DNA of 12,822 nt, taken from NCBI GenBank assembly GCA_910583965.1, contig CAJUAE010000094.1, forward strand, positions 1 to 12,822, written 5' to 3'. Shown here piece by piece: positions 1 through 6,925 of the stretch. The notes under the pieces were generated by a model. That model made no database searches. It was not told the DNA's origin and saw only the letters and a program-made list of their open reading frames with translations. Within the stretch, counting starts at the first letter, position 1, and each line of letters begins with the position of its first letter. A program made the translations under genes and the position numbers. The DNA comes from an uncultured Lachnospiraceae bacterium. Its GTDB lineage: Bacteria; Bacillota; Clostridia; Lachnospirales; Lachnospiraceae.

Positions 1-326
1 TAAATCCAGTTCCGCAATGGTATATGGCAATTAAGGATAATAAAATTATTGGCGGTTTAGGAGTAATAGAAAATGACTTTCACAATAGAAAAGATCTTGC
101 TCCAAATGTCTGTGCAGTATATACGGAGAAAGATAAACGATGCAATGGCATAGCCGGCGCCTTATTGGAGTATGTCTGTGTTGATATGAAAAAGAAAGGA
201 ATTGATACGCTCTATCTTGTTACAGATCATACTTGTTTCTATGAACGCTATGGTTGGAAATTTCTTTGCATGGTGCAAGGAGATGGCGAATCTGATATGG
301 CAAGAATGTATATTCATAGAGCATGA
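1..326 (+). CDS. GNAT-family N-acetyltransferase, 5'-partial
   Basis: C-terminal part of a GNAT acetyltransferase. The open frame continues to the left window edge (first whole codon at 3), so the ATG at 24 is an internal methionine (context Q-W-Y-M-A-I) and the true start lies outside. Seen: a beta strand entering G-G-L-G-V, a strand with C-A-V-Y-T, then the acetyl-CoA loop R-C-N-G-I-A-G-A-L-L (variant of the family's R/Q-x-x-G-x-G/A) followed by a helix, then L-Y-L-V-T and the typical F-Y-E-R-Y-G-W near the end. The family moves acetyl from acetyl-CoA to an amine; the substrate cannot be read here. The gene is followed by 85 bases with no clear stem-loop and then the repeat element at 412. 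Confidence 0.88.
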   Translation, partial: NPVPQWYMAIKDNKIIGGLGVIENDFHNRKDLAPNVCAVYTEKDKRCNGIAGALLEYVCVDMKKKGIDTLYLVTDHTCFYERYGWKFLCMVQGDGESDMARMYIHRA

Positions 327-411
327 AAATATTTGTTTAAAAAGTTTTGCAATCGAATTTGATTAGAAATTAGAGCTATATATTGTTTAGATGTAGTGCT
401 AGAAGGAAAAT

Positions 412-488
412 CGAGTAGGGAAGGTTATTTCCCCTACTCGCCGCGCGACCCGTGTGCCGCCTTAGCGGCTTATTTCCTCTACACGGGT
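412..488 (+). repeat. Two-hairpin intergenic element, copy 1
   Basis: Hairpin A: CGAGTAGGG (412-420) pairs with CCCTACTCG (432-440), extended by AA/TT around one unpaired C at 431. A CG-rich linker follows (441-447). Hairpin B: ACCCGTGT (448-455) pairs with ACACGGGT (481-488) and encloses a small hairpin, GCCGC (456-460) with GCGGC (465-469). The same architecture recurs inverted at 9654-9745: hairpin A sequence, CGCGC linker, larger hairpin with a nested hairpin, and the shared string CCCGTGTGCC. In both copies hairpin A comes first when read in the direction of the gene whose 3' end lies upstream. There is no T-run directly after the stems, so it is not a textbook terminator. Confidence 0.8.
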
Positions 489-540
489 CTGCACATAAAA
501 ACATTGTTTCACAAAACAATTACGAAATAAGAAATTTGAA

Positions 541-571
541 AAAATGGTATAGCTGTAGGCTATACCATTTT
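541..571 (-). terminator. Rho-independent terminator of the cheC-cheY unit
   Basis: Perfect 13-bp stem, AAAATGGTATAGC (541-553) with GCTATACCATTTT (559-571), and a 5-base loop. Read on the minus strand it lies about 20 bases after the cheY stop and its stem ends in a run of T residues. A-rich and T-rich flanks on both sides mean it could also stop plus-strand transcription. Confidence 0.88.
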
Positions 572-592
572 AGAAAAAATTCTAAATCCTTG

Positions 593-955
593 TTATCCAA
601 TTACTTTTTTGACTGCTTCTAACACACGTTCTGCCTGAAATGGTTTGACAATAAAATCTTTTGCACCCGACTGAATTGCCTCGATAACCATAGCTTGTTG
701 TCCCATAGCAGAACACATAATAACTGACGCGCCAGGATCATTTCCTTTGATTGTCTTTAATGCTTGAATACCATCCATCTCAGGCATTGTGATATCCATA
801 AGAACGAGATCTGGTTTTGTTTCGTTGTATTTGTCAACGGCTATTTTTCCGTTTTCTGCTTCCGCAGCAATAGTGTATCCATTTTTTGTTAAGATATCTT
901 TGATCATCATCCTCATGAAAGCTGCATCATCTACAATCAATATATTTTTTGCCAT
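593..955 (-). CDS. cheY: CheY-type single-domain response regulator
   Basis: A 120-residue stand-alone receiver domain, the usual CheY length. Residues seen: acidic pair D9-D10, phospho-acceptor D54 in V-L-M-D-I-T-M-P, S82 in the C-S-A-M-G stretch (Thr/Ser switch position), and K104 in V-K-P-F. There is no output domain, so it should act by protein contact, in the CheY family on the flagellar switch. The ATG at 955 is chosen because AGGAGG lies 7 bases before it; the same frame is open further upstream, but that part overlaps the preceding gene. The stop codon of the CheC-like gene is only one base away, so translation is probably coupled. A strong terminator follows. No cheA or cheW is in the window, so a role outside flagellar control cannot be excluded. 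Confidence 0.93.
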   Translation of the reverse strand: MAKNILIVDDAAFMRMMIKDILTKNGYTIAAEAENGKIAVDKYNETKPDLVLMDITMPEMDGIQALKTIKGNDPGASVIMCSAMGQQAMVIEAIQSGAKDFIVKPFQAERVLEAVKKVIG

Positions 956-956
956 T

Positions 957-1550
957 TTAGTTCCTCCTCTGGAATAAATTATAAATAGAATTTGCAAGAT
1001 CAAAAGGGTACAATTGCATAATTGTACTATCAATCAGCTTTCCGATCTTTAACCTAAAATTAATTTTTACAAAAAGGTCATCTGGTATATCATCCGGCAG
1101 TTCAAAATTCTCAACCACAATCTGTTGTACAGAAGGTGGGGAGATGTCAATTTTTTTGTTGAACATCTTACTCATTGCTGTGGCGGAACTTGCTGTCATT
1201 TGATTCATGGCTTCTGAGACAGCACTGATATGTAATGGTGAGATATCACCTTGGGAATATTCTCCTGTTCCACCATTTCCCATCATAAGGTCTGTAATGA
1301 TTTTGGCATCATCGTCCTTGAGAACTAACATATTTGTACCGAACAATCCCTGTGTGTATTGAACACGGACTAGGATACACGAATTTTCATAATCATCTAA
1401 TATCTCATTTTTGTGTACAAGAGTAACATACGGCGTTGTAATTAGAATTGGCTGTCCAAGCATCAGATTCATTGCGGTAGCAGATGAACCAATTGATATA
1501 TTGGAAATTTCACCAATCACATCAGCCTCCTCTTTTGAAAAAAAATCCAT
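957..1550 (-). CDS. CheC/FliY-type CheY-P phosphatase, no FliN domain
   Basis: A 197-residue protein with two copies of the CheC/CheX/FliY phosphatase signature [D/S]-x3-E-x2-N-x22-P. The first is D10, E14, N17, P40 and the second is S109, E113, N116, P139; both fit the spacing exactly, so both centres look intact. The family removes phosphate from CheY-P. Strings such as G-E-I-S-N-I-S-I-G-S-S-A-T-A-M-N resemble the N-terminal part of FliY, but FliY is about twice as long and ends in a SpoA/FliN domain that is absent here. The protein is therefore a free CheC-like phosphatase or a FliY-derived short form. AAGGAG lies 8 bases before the ATG. It is the first gene of a two-gene unit with cheY. 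Confidence 0.9.
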   Translation of the reverse strand: MDFFSKEEADVIGEISNISIGSSATAMNLMLGQPILITTPYVTLVHKNEILDDYENSCILVRVQYTQGLFGTNMLVLKDDDAKIITDLMMGNGGTGEYSQGDISPLHISAVSEAMNQMTASSATAMSKMFNKKIDISPPSVQQIVVENFELPDDIPDDLFVKINFRLKIGKLIDSTIMQLYPFDLANSIYNLFQRRN

Positions 1551-1702
1551 AGAAAGACTCCTTCTTGAAAGCTACAATGGGGTTTAATAATATCATTTTA
1601 CAAAACTTTTTAATTTTTGTCTATATAAGTTCAACTATTTTCGTAAAAAAATATGATTCATAAAAGTACAAAAAGTTTCAGTGAAATAAATACAAATAAC
1701 TG

Positions 1703-1731
1703 TTTACAAGGCATGTAAAAAATAGTATGGT
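1703..1731 (+). promoter_or_regulatory. Candidate promoter with overlapping inverted repeat
   Basis: TTTACA (1703-1708), 17-base spacer, TATGGT (1726-1731), with a start site expected near 1738. The -35 box is the left half of an inverted repeat, TTTACA-N5-TGTAAA (1703-1719), which could be a repressor site. The sequence is very AT-rich, so the assignment is tentative. The preceding 1551-1702 should also hold the minus-strand promoter of the CheC-like gene, but I could not pick a convincing one. Confidence 0.45.
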
Positions 1732-1793
1732 TAATTATAAATTAGGAGTTGCTATTGATAGAAATTGATAGAAAGGTTAGGAAAGTATTTGTT

Positions 1794-3020
1794 ATGAAAG
1801 AAAAAGAATTGGAAAACGTACTAAAAGAGCATAATCAAGAGCATATTTTTGAAGCTTACAAAAAGCTTGACGAAAAAGGAAAAGAGAAACTTATTGCGCA
1901 GATTGAGAAAATTGATTGGTCAATCTTAGCCATGGCAGGCCATGAGGAGCTTGCGCAGGAGCGGGGAAAACTTGTGCCATTGTCTGCTCTTGAAGTGCCA
2001 GAAATTGAGAAAAATAGAGCGAAATATGAGCAAGTTGGACTGGATGCGATCAAGGCAGGAAAAGTCGGTGCAGTGCTTCTTGCAGGAGGGCAAGGAACAA
2101 GACTTGGTTTCGACGGACCAAAGGGTAAGTACAATATTGGTATTACAAAAGAAATGTATATATTTGAACGACTGATTCGAAATTTACAGGATGTCACAGA
2201 CAAGGTAGGCTGTTTCGTGCCATTGTATATTATGACAAGCGATAAAAATCATAATGAGACAACTGCATTTTTTGAAGAAAAAGATTATTTTGGCTATCCG
2301 AAAGATTTTGTTAAGTTTTTTAAACAGGAGATGGCGCCATCTGTTGACTTCAATGGAAAACTTTTTATGGAAGCGCCAGACTCACTCTCCCTTTCGCCTA
2401 ATGGAAATGGTGGCTGGTTTTATTCTATGGCAGTGACAGGCGTTTTGAATGATGTTAAGGTGCGCGGCGTTGAGTGGTTAAATATTTTTGCAGTGGACAA
2501 TGTGTTACAGCGTATTGCGGACCCTGTGTTTGTCGGTGCGACATTAGATTCAGGACGTGTCAGCGGTGCAAAGGTGGTTAGAAAGGCGGACCCCGAAGAA
2601 AAGATTGGTGTGCTTTGCCTTGAAGACGGAAAACCATCGATTGTTGAATACTATGAAATGACAGAGGAGATTATTAATTCTAGAGAGGCAAACGGAGAGC
2701 TTTCTTATAATTTTGGCGTAATTCTGAACTATCTGTTTCGCGTTGATCAACTGGAAGAAATTTCAAGCAAAAAAATGCCTGTCCATGTTGTAGAGAAAAA
2801 GATTCCGTACCTTGATGAAAATGGAATGTTAATAAAGCCGGAGTCTCCAAATGGTTATAAATTTGAGTTGTTGGTACTTGATATGATTCATTTGTTTGAA
2901 AATTGTCTGTCATATGAGGTGGTACGCGACTATGAATTTGCGCCAATTAAGAACAAGACAGGCGTGGATTCTGTGGAGAGTGCGCGGGCGCTGCTACAAA
3001 AGAATGGTGTGGAATTATGA
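1794..3020 (+). CDS. UDPGP-family UTP:sugar-1-phosphate uridylyltransferase
   Basis: A 408-residue cytosolic nucleotidyltransferase of the eukaryote-like UDPGP family (UDP-GlcNAc, UDP-Glc and UDP-Gal pyrophosphorylases), making UDP-sugar and pyrophosphate from UTP and sugar-1-phosphate. Seen in order: an N-terminal helical region with V-P-L at about 60; the nucleotide loop L-A-G-G-Q-G-T-R-L-G at 96-105 followed by P-K-G; P-L-Y-I-M-T-S; a stretch ending S-P-N-G-N-G-G-W; V-D-N before A-D-P; G-A-K-V-V; I-V-E-Y; and late K-K-I-P-Y and P-N-G-Y-K-F-E. These match human UAP1 landmarks closely, so GlcNAc-1-P is possible, but the sugar cannot be fixed from sequence alone. The ATG at 1794 fits the family's N-terminus, with AGGAAAG about 9 bases upstream. 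An in-frame TTG at 1755 has GGAG 6 bases before it and remains an alternative. Confidence 0.9.
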   Translation: MKEKELENVLKEHNQEHIFEAYKKLDEKGKEKLIAQIEKIDWSILAMAGHEELAQERGKLVPLSALEVPEIEKNRAKYEQVGLDAIKAGKVGAVLLAGGQGTRLGFDGPKGKYNIGITKEMYIFERLIRNLQDVTDKVGCFVPLYIMTSDKNHNETTAFFEEKDYFGYPKDFVKFFKQEMAPSVDFNGKLFMEAPDSLSLSPNGNGGWFYSMAVTGVLNDVKVRGVEWLNIFAVDNVLQRIADPVFVGATLDSGRVSGAKVVRKADPEEKIGVLCLEDGKPSIVEYYEMTEEIINSREANGELSYNFGVILNYLFRVDQLEEISSKKMPVHVVEKKIPYLDENGMLIKPESPNGYKFELLVLDMIHLFENCLSYEVVRDYEFAPIKNKTGVDSVESARALLQKNGVEL

Positions 3021-3625
3021 TAAAAAATATAGTTTTCGATATTGGAAATGTGCTAGTGGATTTTCGTTGGCGTGCACTGATGGATGAGTTGCAGCTTGCA
3101 CAAGAAACACGAAAGATTTTTGAGCGAACTGTATTTCGCAGTCCTTGGTGGGGAGAACTTGACCATGGTATTTATGAGGAGGCCGAAATACTGAAAAATT
3201 TTCGCGAGGATAACAAAGAGCATCTTGAGGAGTTTAATCTAGTATGGGATCATCGCGACAAGCTGGTAGAGCCCTATGCGTATGCAGTGGACTGGATTGT
3301 ACAATTAAAAGAAGCTGGTTTAAAGGTGTATTTGCTTTCTAATTATCCGCGAGAGGTCTTTGCACTTCATACGGAGTGCGGAAATTTTCCATTTCTTGAC
3401 AAAGTAGATGGAAAAGTAATTTCTGGTTTTGTGAAGAAGATTAAACCAAACGCAGATATCTATGAGCATCTTTTAAAAGAATATAGTCTTTGTGCCGACG
3501 AGTGTGTGTTTATTGATGACCGAGAGGAAAATATTGGGACTGCACGAAAACTTGGAATGAAAGGAATTGTGTTTGTAAGTTATGAACAAGCATGCGAGGA
3601 GCTTACAAGGTTGCTTCAAAATTAG
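3017..3625 (+). CDS. HAD-superfamily phosphatase, YihX-like
   Basis: A 202-residue HAD subfamily IA hydrolase. Motif I is F-D-I-G-N-V with nucleophile D8; the usual second Asp is replaced by Gly-Asn, as in E. coli YihX. Motif II is L-L-S-N with S108, motif III is K143 in K-I-K-P-N, and motif IV is F-I-D-D with D167 and D168, followed by R-E-E-N-I-G-T-A. YihX, which shares this layout and the late D-D-x-x-x-N-I pattern, is an alpha-glucose-1-phosphate phosphatase. The start codon overlaps the stop of the pyrophosphorylase gene (ATGA), so the two are translationally coupled. That suggests the phosphatase acts on a sugar phosphate of the same pathway, which is inference. A perfect 16-bp stem-loop follows the stop. 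Confidence 0.9.
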   Translation: MIKNIVFDIGNVLVDFRWRALMDELQLAQETRKIFERTVFRSPWWGELDHGIYEEAEILKNFREDNKEHLEEFNLVWDHRDKLVEPYAYAVDWIVQLKEAGLKVYLLSNYPREVFALHTECGNFPFLDKVDGKVISGFVKKIKPNADIYEHLLKEYSLCADECVFIDDREENIGTARKLGMKGIVFVSYEQACEELTRLLQN

Positions 3626-3633
3626 GATTTTTA

Positions 3634-3672
3634 ACAGCATTGTATCAATACTTGATATTGATACAATGCTGT
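3634..3672. terminator. Stem-loop between convergent genes
   Basis: Perfect 16-bp inverted repeat: ACAGCATTGTATCAAT (3634-3649) and ATTGATACAATGCTGT (3657-3672), loop of 7. It lies 8 bases after the phosphatase stop and between genes that face each other. The T-tracts are weak on both sides (ATTAATTT on plus, TAAAAATCC on minus), but the stem strength and position favour a two-way terminator. Confidence 0.75.
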
Positions 3673-3741
3673 ATTAATTTAGATAGAATAAGAATGTAAC
3701 ATAAAGGTGATTTCTGTTAAAACGTGTTATATGGCTTGTTT

Positions 3742-4899
3742 CTATAATGGTAGAAAAGGTAGGAGTTCGTCAAAATACTGAAAGAAATTAGTGCTGTACC
3801 AGCCGCCTTTTTTGCGGTTTTCGACGGGTCTATAGTCATAGTAGACACCATTGATACCACAGTTGGTACAACTATCTATCGCCATCGATAACTTCACCGT
3901 TTTTCCGTCAGCCAATATCAGTTCTAGACAGGCGCCTTGGTTGCCACATTCTGCACCACCATAGATATAGTCTGCGCTGCTGAATAAGTCCTCCAGTATT
4001 TGGAGTGTTTCTTGGTTCGTGATCGTTTGGCTACAAAGTTTATAATCCGTAAACATATTTTGCACTTCTAATTTGGCTGAGACAATATTTTTGATATTGG
4101 TTATATCAAATGGTTCATAATTTAGCGTATCCTTCAATATGCTTTGTATTTCATTATATAGAGTAGAGTCTTGAAGTAAATATTCCATAGAACTATTTGT
4201 CTCAAAATCTTCCCAACAGCAATATAAATATCCCCCGTCAAATGCCGTTAGTTTTAAATCTTGATAACATAGTTTCCAGCCGCTTTCTTTCATTCCTTGC
4301 CAGCGATAATCAAAAGGTTTTGCTTCTAGTTTCAGACTGTGTACAAGTTCGATCAGTCGTTCCTGTACTTCTCCTGTTGGGATATAATAATAGGAAATAT
4401 ATGGTCTGATAATCGATGGCTGAACCTCAATGCACACTTGGTTTTCCTTCTGGTTATAATATAGAGGAACGTTATTATATATTATATCTTCTTCGGCTTG
4501 CGTTGCATTCTTCGCAAGATTTTCTTGGCTGGTATCCGCGTCAGGAAGCGATTCTAATTGATTGTTAGTGGAACCCTTGTTGCTAGAAGAATTTCCGCTG
4601 TCAGTGGTTTTTATTGTGGATGCACTTTCTATAAAATCAATTTCTGTCTTGTCTCTAGTACTGTTTTCCAATAGTTCTGTGCTTAATGTGGTTTCTTGTG
4701 TTTCTGTGTCGTTGAAGGTACAACCTATAAGACTGACACAGAGAATTAGCAATATATAAATATAATATAATTTTGTAATAGACGAATTTGGAATTATCTT
4801 AATTCTTTTTTTCAGCGCTTGTTTTTTATTTGCAATCTGGGTAGAGCAGTTTCTATTGCAAATATTGGAATGTTTAAATACTATATTTTGTTCATTCAT
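3742..4899 (-). CDS. Predicted lipoprotein of unknown function
   Basis: A 385-residue protein from the ATG at 4899, which has GAGAGG upstream; an in-frame TTG at 4908 would add three residues. A hydrophobic segment, Y-I-Y-I-L-L-I-L-C-V-S-L, ends in the lipobox L-I-G-C with lipidated Cys about 60, so the mature protein should sit on the outer face of the membrane. The part before the hydrophobic segment is long for a lipoprotein signal (about 43 residues, basic, with two Cys). After the Cys comes a low-complexity Ser/Thr/Glu/Asn linker to about residue 130, then a folded region with several aromatic stretches and Cys groups (C-W-E-D, E-C-G-N-Q-G-A-C, D-S-C-T-N-C-G). I do not recognise the family. 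It has its own promoter and appears monocistronic. Confidence 0.82.
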   Translation of the reverse strand: MNEQNIVFKHSNICNRNCSTQIANKKQALKKRIKIIPNSSITKLYYIYILLILCVSLIGCTFNDTETQETTLSTELLENSTRDKTEIDFIESASTIKTTDSGNSSSNKGSTNNQLESLPDADTSQENLAKNATQAEEDIIYNNVPLYYNQKENQVCIEVQPSIIRPYISYYYIPTGEVQERLIELVHSLKLEAKPFDYRWQGMKESGWKLCYQDLKLTAFDGGYLYCCWEDFETNSSMEYLLQDSTLYNEIQSILKDTLNYEPFDITNIKNIVSAKLEVQNMFTDYKLCSQTITNQETLQILEDLFSSADYIYGGAECGNQGACLELILADGKTVKLSMAIDSCTNCGINGVYYDYRPVENRKKGGWYSTNFFQYFDELLPFLPL

Positions 4900-5247
4900 T
4901 TTTATCAACTGCCTCTCTAAAATCTCACATAGTTTTGTGATTGCAATGCGAAATGGTAATTATTTTAGGAAACTAATTGCAGTATATGGCAATCGTGTTA
5001 TTTGTGTCAACCTTTTTGCGTAATTTTTGCTAAAATACAGTAACAGTTTGCTTCTTTTTATATCCGCACCATGCATTTATTATATGGTACAAAACCAGTG
5101 CCTAAATGCCGGCTTGGTGGCATTTTGTGTGTATCGAATTGTTGTAATTTACATCAACTCATCTTGAAGGAATACGAACTCTGGTGTGGGTGTGACTTGT
5201 AATAACAGTTCAAGCTACATATCTTGTATAAATAGAAACTTTTGTTC
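4900..5247. other. Intergenic region, divergent promoters
   Basis: About 450 bases between divergent start codons. The left part carries the lipoprotein leader and promoter; the right edge carries the dtd promoter. Between them (5011-5247) I find no gene. A small hairpin, AAATGCC (5104-5110) with GGCATTT (5119-5125), is present without an obvious upstream gene on the plus strand. Short open frames there have neither ribosome binding sites nor recognisable protein character. Confidence 0.5.
4981..5010 (-). promoter_or_regulatory. Sigma-70 type promoter of the lipoprotein gene
   Basis: On the minus strand TTGACA (5010-5005), 18-base spacer, TATACT (4986-4981). This is a perfect -35 and a five-of-six -10. 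The start site is expected near 4974, giving a leader of about 75 bases. Confidence 0.7.
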
Positions 5248-5276
5248 TTCACAAGTATTATGATTTTTGGTATACT
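5248..5276 (+). promoter_or_regulatory. Sigma-70 type promoter of dtd-mgtC
   Basis: TTCACA (5248-5253), 17-base spacer, TATACT (5271-5276). Both boxes are five of six. The start site is expected near 5283, about 67 bases before the dtd ATG. Confidence 0.65.
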
Positions 5277-5349
5277 GTTAGATAAATTGGGAAATAAAAA
5301 TAGTTTTTAAAATCTCTTTTGTGGTAACGATAAAATATGGAGGAAATTT

Positions 5350-5802
5350 ATGCGTTTTGTAATTCAACGGGTGTGTGCAGCGGATGTTTCTGTAGAAGGA
5401 AAAGTGATTGGGCAGATTGGTCATGGACTGTTGGTGTTTGTAGGTGTATCTGATAGTGATGACAGGCAGATTGCAGATAAAATGATTGATAAGTTGATAA
5501 AGTTGCGTATTTTTGAGGATGCAGATGGAAAGACAAATTTGTCTATTCGCGATGTGGACGGTGAATTTTTAATTGTCTCACAATTTACATTGTATGCAGA
5601 TTGTAGGAAGGGAAATAGACCTTCTTTTACACTGGCAGGCAAGCCGGACTTGGCAAATGCGCTGTATGAATATATTATCAGTGAGATTGGAAAAGAAGGA
5701 TTTTCTGTGGCGCATGGCTCTTTTGGCGCAGAGATGAAGGTTTCGTTGTTAAATGATGGTCCGTTTACAATACTGCTGGATTCTGACGAGATTGTCAAAT
5801 AG
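5350..5802 (+). CDS. dtd: D-aminoacyl-tRNA deacylase
   Basis: A 150-residue protein, the usual DTD length. It hydrolyses D-amino acids wrongly attached to tRNA (D-Tyr-tRNA and others, also Gly-tRNA-Ala) in the cytosol. Seen: N-terminal M-R-F-V-I-Q-R-V, the active-site motif S-Q-F-T-L-Y at 77-82 with Thr 80, G-N-R-P-S-F at about 88-93, and the second motif N-D-G-P-F-T at 135-140. The family normally has N-x-G-P-V-T, so Phe at this position is a small variation. The start is supported by GGAGGA five bases before the ATG. It is the first gene after the promoter at 5248, and the mgtC-like gene follows within 40 bases, so they are probably co-transcribed. Confidence 0.96.
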   Translation: MRFVIQRVCAADVSVEGKVIGQIGHGLLVFVGVSDSDDRQIADKMIDKLIKLRIFEDADGKTNLSIRDVDGEFLIVSQFTLYADCRKGNRPSFTLAGKPDLANALYEYIISEIGKEGFSVAHGSFGAEMKVSLLNDGPFTILLDSDEIVK

Positions 5803-5839
5803 TTTATTTGCGATGGTTGTGAGAAAGGAGGCAGCAGTT

Positions 5840-6520
5840 GTGTTTACAACAATCTTTTCTGAATGGACGTGGCGTAATATAGTAATAAGAATTGTTTTGT
5901 CTCTTATTGTTGGTATTGTCATTGGTATTGACAGAGGAGCAAAGCGGCGGGGTGGCGGTGCACGAACCACAATTACAGTCTGTCTTGGCGCGACAATGGT
6001 TATGTTGATGGAGCAGTATTTGGAGGTGCTCTATCCAGAACGGTTTGATATTTCGAGAATTGCAGCACAGGTTATCAGTGGTGTTGGCTTTCTGGGAGCA
6101 GGCTCAATATTGGTGTCAGGACATCAGATTAAAGGTTTAACTTCTGCAGCGAGTATCTGGACTTGCGCTTGTATTGGGCTTGCCGTTGGGATTGGTTTTC
6201 TTGATGGTGCAGTGATTCTTACATCAGTGTGGCTTGTAGGAGTTCATCTAGTGCCCTATATTGAAGGTAGAGTATATCAATATTCGCGTTATTTGACACT
6301 CTATATAGAGGTGGTTGACGGCAAAGCGATTACCAATGTATCAAGACAGCTCAAGGAAGACAATTGCTTTGTGGATAGCTTTCATGTGGATAAACCCAAG
6401 GCAAAGGGACAACATTTTCAAATTGTGATGACTTTTCGACTACCACGCAAAGTGAACAGGGAAGCATATCTTGGAACGTTACAAAAGCTAAAAGGTGTTT
6501 TGTATGTGGACGAAATATAA
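5840..6520 (+). CDS. MgtC/SapB-family membrane protein
   Basis: A 226-residue membrane protein of the MgtC family, whose members support growth at low magnesium and, in pathogens, affect the F-type ATP synthase. Seen from the chosen start: membrane segment 13-30 ending in G-I-D-R (the family's I-G-x-E/D-R), G-A-R-T-T at 40-44, segment 2 at about 45-58, the signature R-I-A-A-Q-V-I-S-G-V-G-F-L-G-A-G-S-I at 73-90, K-G-L-T-S-A-A-S-I-W at 98-107, segments to about 140, and a soluble C-terminal domain from about 150. The start is GTG at 5840, because AAAGGAGG ends 8 bases upstream. The frame is open further back, with an ATG at 5813, but that has no ribosome binding site. No Mg-responsive leader is evident; it shares the dtd transcript. 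Confidence 0.9.
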   Translation: MFTTIFSEWTWRNIVIRIVLSLIVGIVIGIDRGAKRRGGGARTTITVCLGATMVMLMEQYLEVLYPERFDISRIAAQVISGVGFLGAGSILVSGHQIKGLTSAASIWTCACIGLAVGIGFLDGAVILTSVWLVGVHLVPYIEGRVYQYSRYLTLYIEVVDGKAITNVSRQLKEDNCFVDSFHVDKPKAKGQHFQIVMTFRLPRKVNREAYLGTLQKLKGVLYVDEI

Positions 6521-6560
6521 CGAATAGATTTTAATTTATTAGAAATACAAAGTTGAGAAA

Positions 6561-6688
6561 GGGAGCGCGAAAAGCATTTCAAACCGTTCGCCTCCAAGGC
6601 CGCTTTGCGGAGAAGTGCTAAGTTTCATACAGGAAAAACGCAAAAGATAGCGTTTTTTATTTCTATTTGAGTCGCAAGAAGCGGCATG
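6561..6688 (+). ncRNA. Structured leader-like element, copy 1
   Basis: A 30-base core at 6596-6625 matches 7605-7634 at 25 positions, and all five differences are transitions. Before it, AGCATTTC (6573-6580) can pair with GAAGTGCT (6612-6619). A second stem pairs GGAG-(C)-GCGAA (6562-6571) with TTCGC-CTCC (6587-6595) and puts the AGCATTTC strand in its loop, so a pseudoknot or switch is possible. Within the core CCGC-TTT-GCGG forms a small hairpin. Similarity to copy 2 resumes near the end (GCAA-AAGCG and CATGGG), where the G-rich 3' end supplies the ribosome binding site of the 6699 gene. The strand is inferred from that gene. No known riboswitch family was recognised. Confidence 0.5.
6634..6664 (+). 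terminator. Terminator or attenuator hairpin
   Basis: AAAAACGC (6634-6641) pairs with GCGTTTTT (6650-6657), loop of 8, followed by further T-rich sequence. It ends the dtd-mgtC unit but lies only about 40 bases before the next start codon, and I see no promoter in between. Attenuation is therefore as likely as plain termination. It is a sequence block absent from copy 2 of the element. Confidence 0.65.
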
Positions 6689-6698
6689 GGGGATTAAT

Positions 6699-6896
6699 AT
6701 GGAAGAAATGAACCATGGTTATTTTGAGGAGGCGTTGTCAAATTTTACAAAGGATTTTGCTTATGGTGGTGCGATTCGACATTTAGTAGATCATGGATAT
6801 ACAGTGGACCGAATTATCAAAGAATTTAATTATCCAATTTCGCGGGAAGCCATAGAAAAGATTGTGAATCAATATCTACAAACAAAAAAGAAATAA
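6699..6896 (+). CDS. Small conserved-looking protein, unknown function
   Basis: A 65-residue soluble protein with a good start: GGGGGA about 5 bases before the ATG. Composition and order suggest a real helical protein: acidic N-terminus with Y-F-E-E-A-L, then D-F-A-Y-G-G-A-I-R-H-L, H-G-Y-T-V-D-R-I-I-K-E-F, and a basic tail. The G-G-A-I-R-H-L plus G-Y-T pattern resembles small unannotated proteins I associate with Lachnospiraceae genomes; this is memory, not a search. The G-Y-T-x-x-x-I-x-x stretch could be a short helix-turn-helix, but it is too brief to claim DNA binding. It is followed after 29 bases by the 188-residue gene and should be co-transcribed with it. The structured element and terminator-like hairpin lie directly upstream. 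Confidence 0.75.
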   Translation: MEEMNHGYFEEALSNFTKDFAYGGAIRHLVDHGYTVDRIIKEFNYPISREAIEKIVNQYLQTKKK

Positions 6897-6925
6897 AAGA
6901 TTTTAAAGTATAAGGGGGAAGTCAG

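Noticed and set aside
1749..1793. TTG start adding 15 residues to the UDPGP protein
   Set aside because: The GGAG lies directly against this TTG with no spacing, and the ATG at 1794 fits the family's N-terminus. The in-frame TTG at 1755 remains possible but less likely.
5104..5125. Hairpin as a terminator
   Set aside because: No plus-strand gene ends upstream and the T-run is short, so the role is not supported.
5753..5839. Longer start for the MgtC-family protein inside dtd
   Set aside because: No ribosome binding site; AAAGGAGG is placed correctly for GTG 5840, and the extension is not typical of the family.
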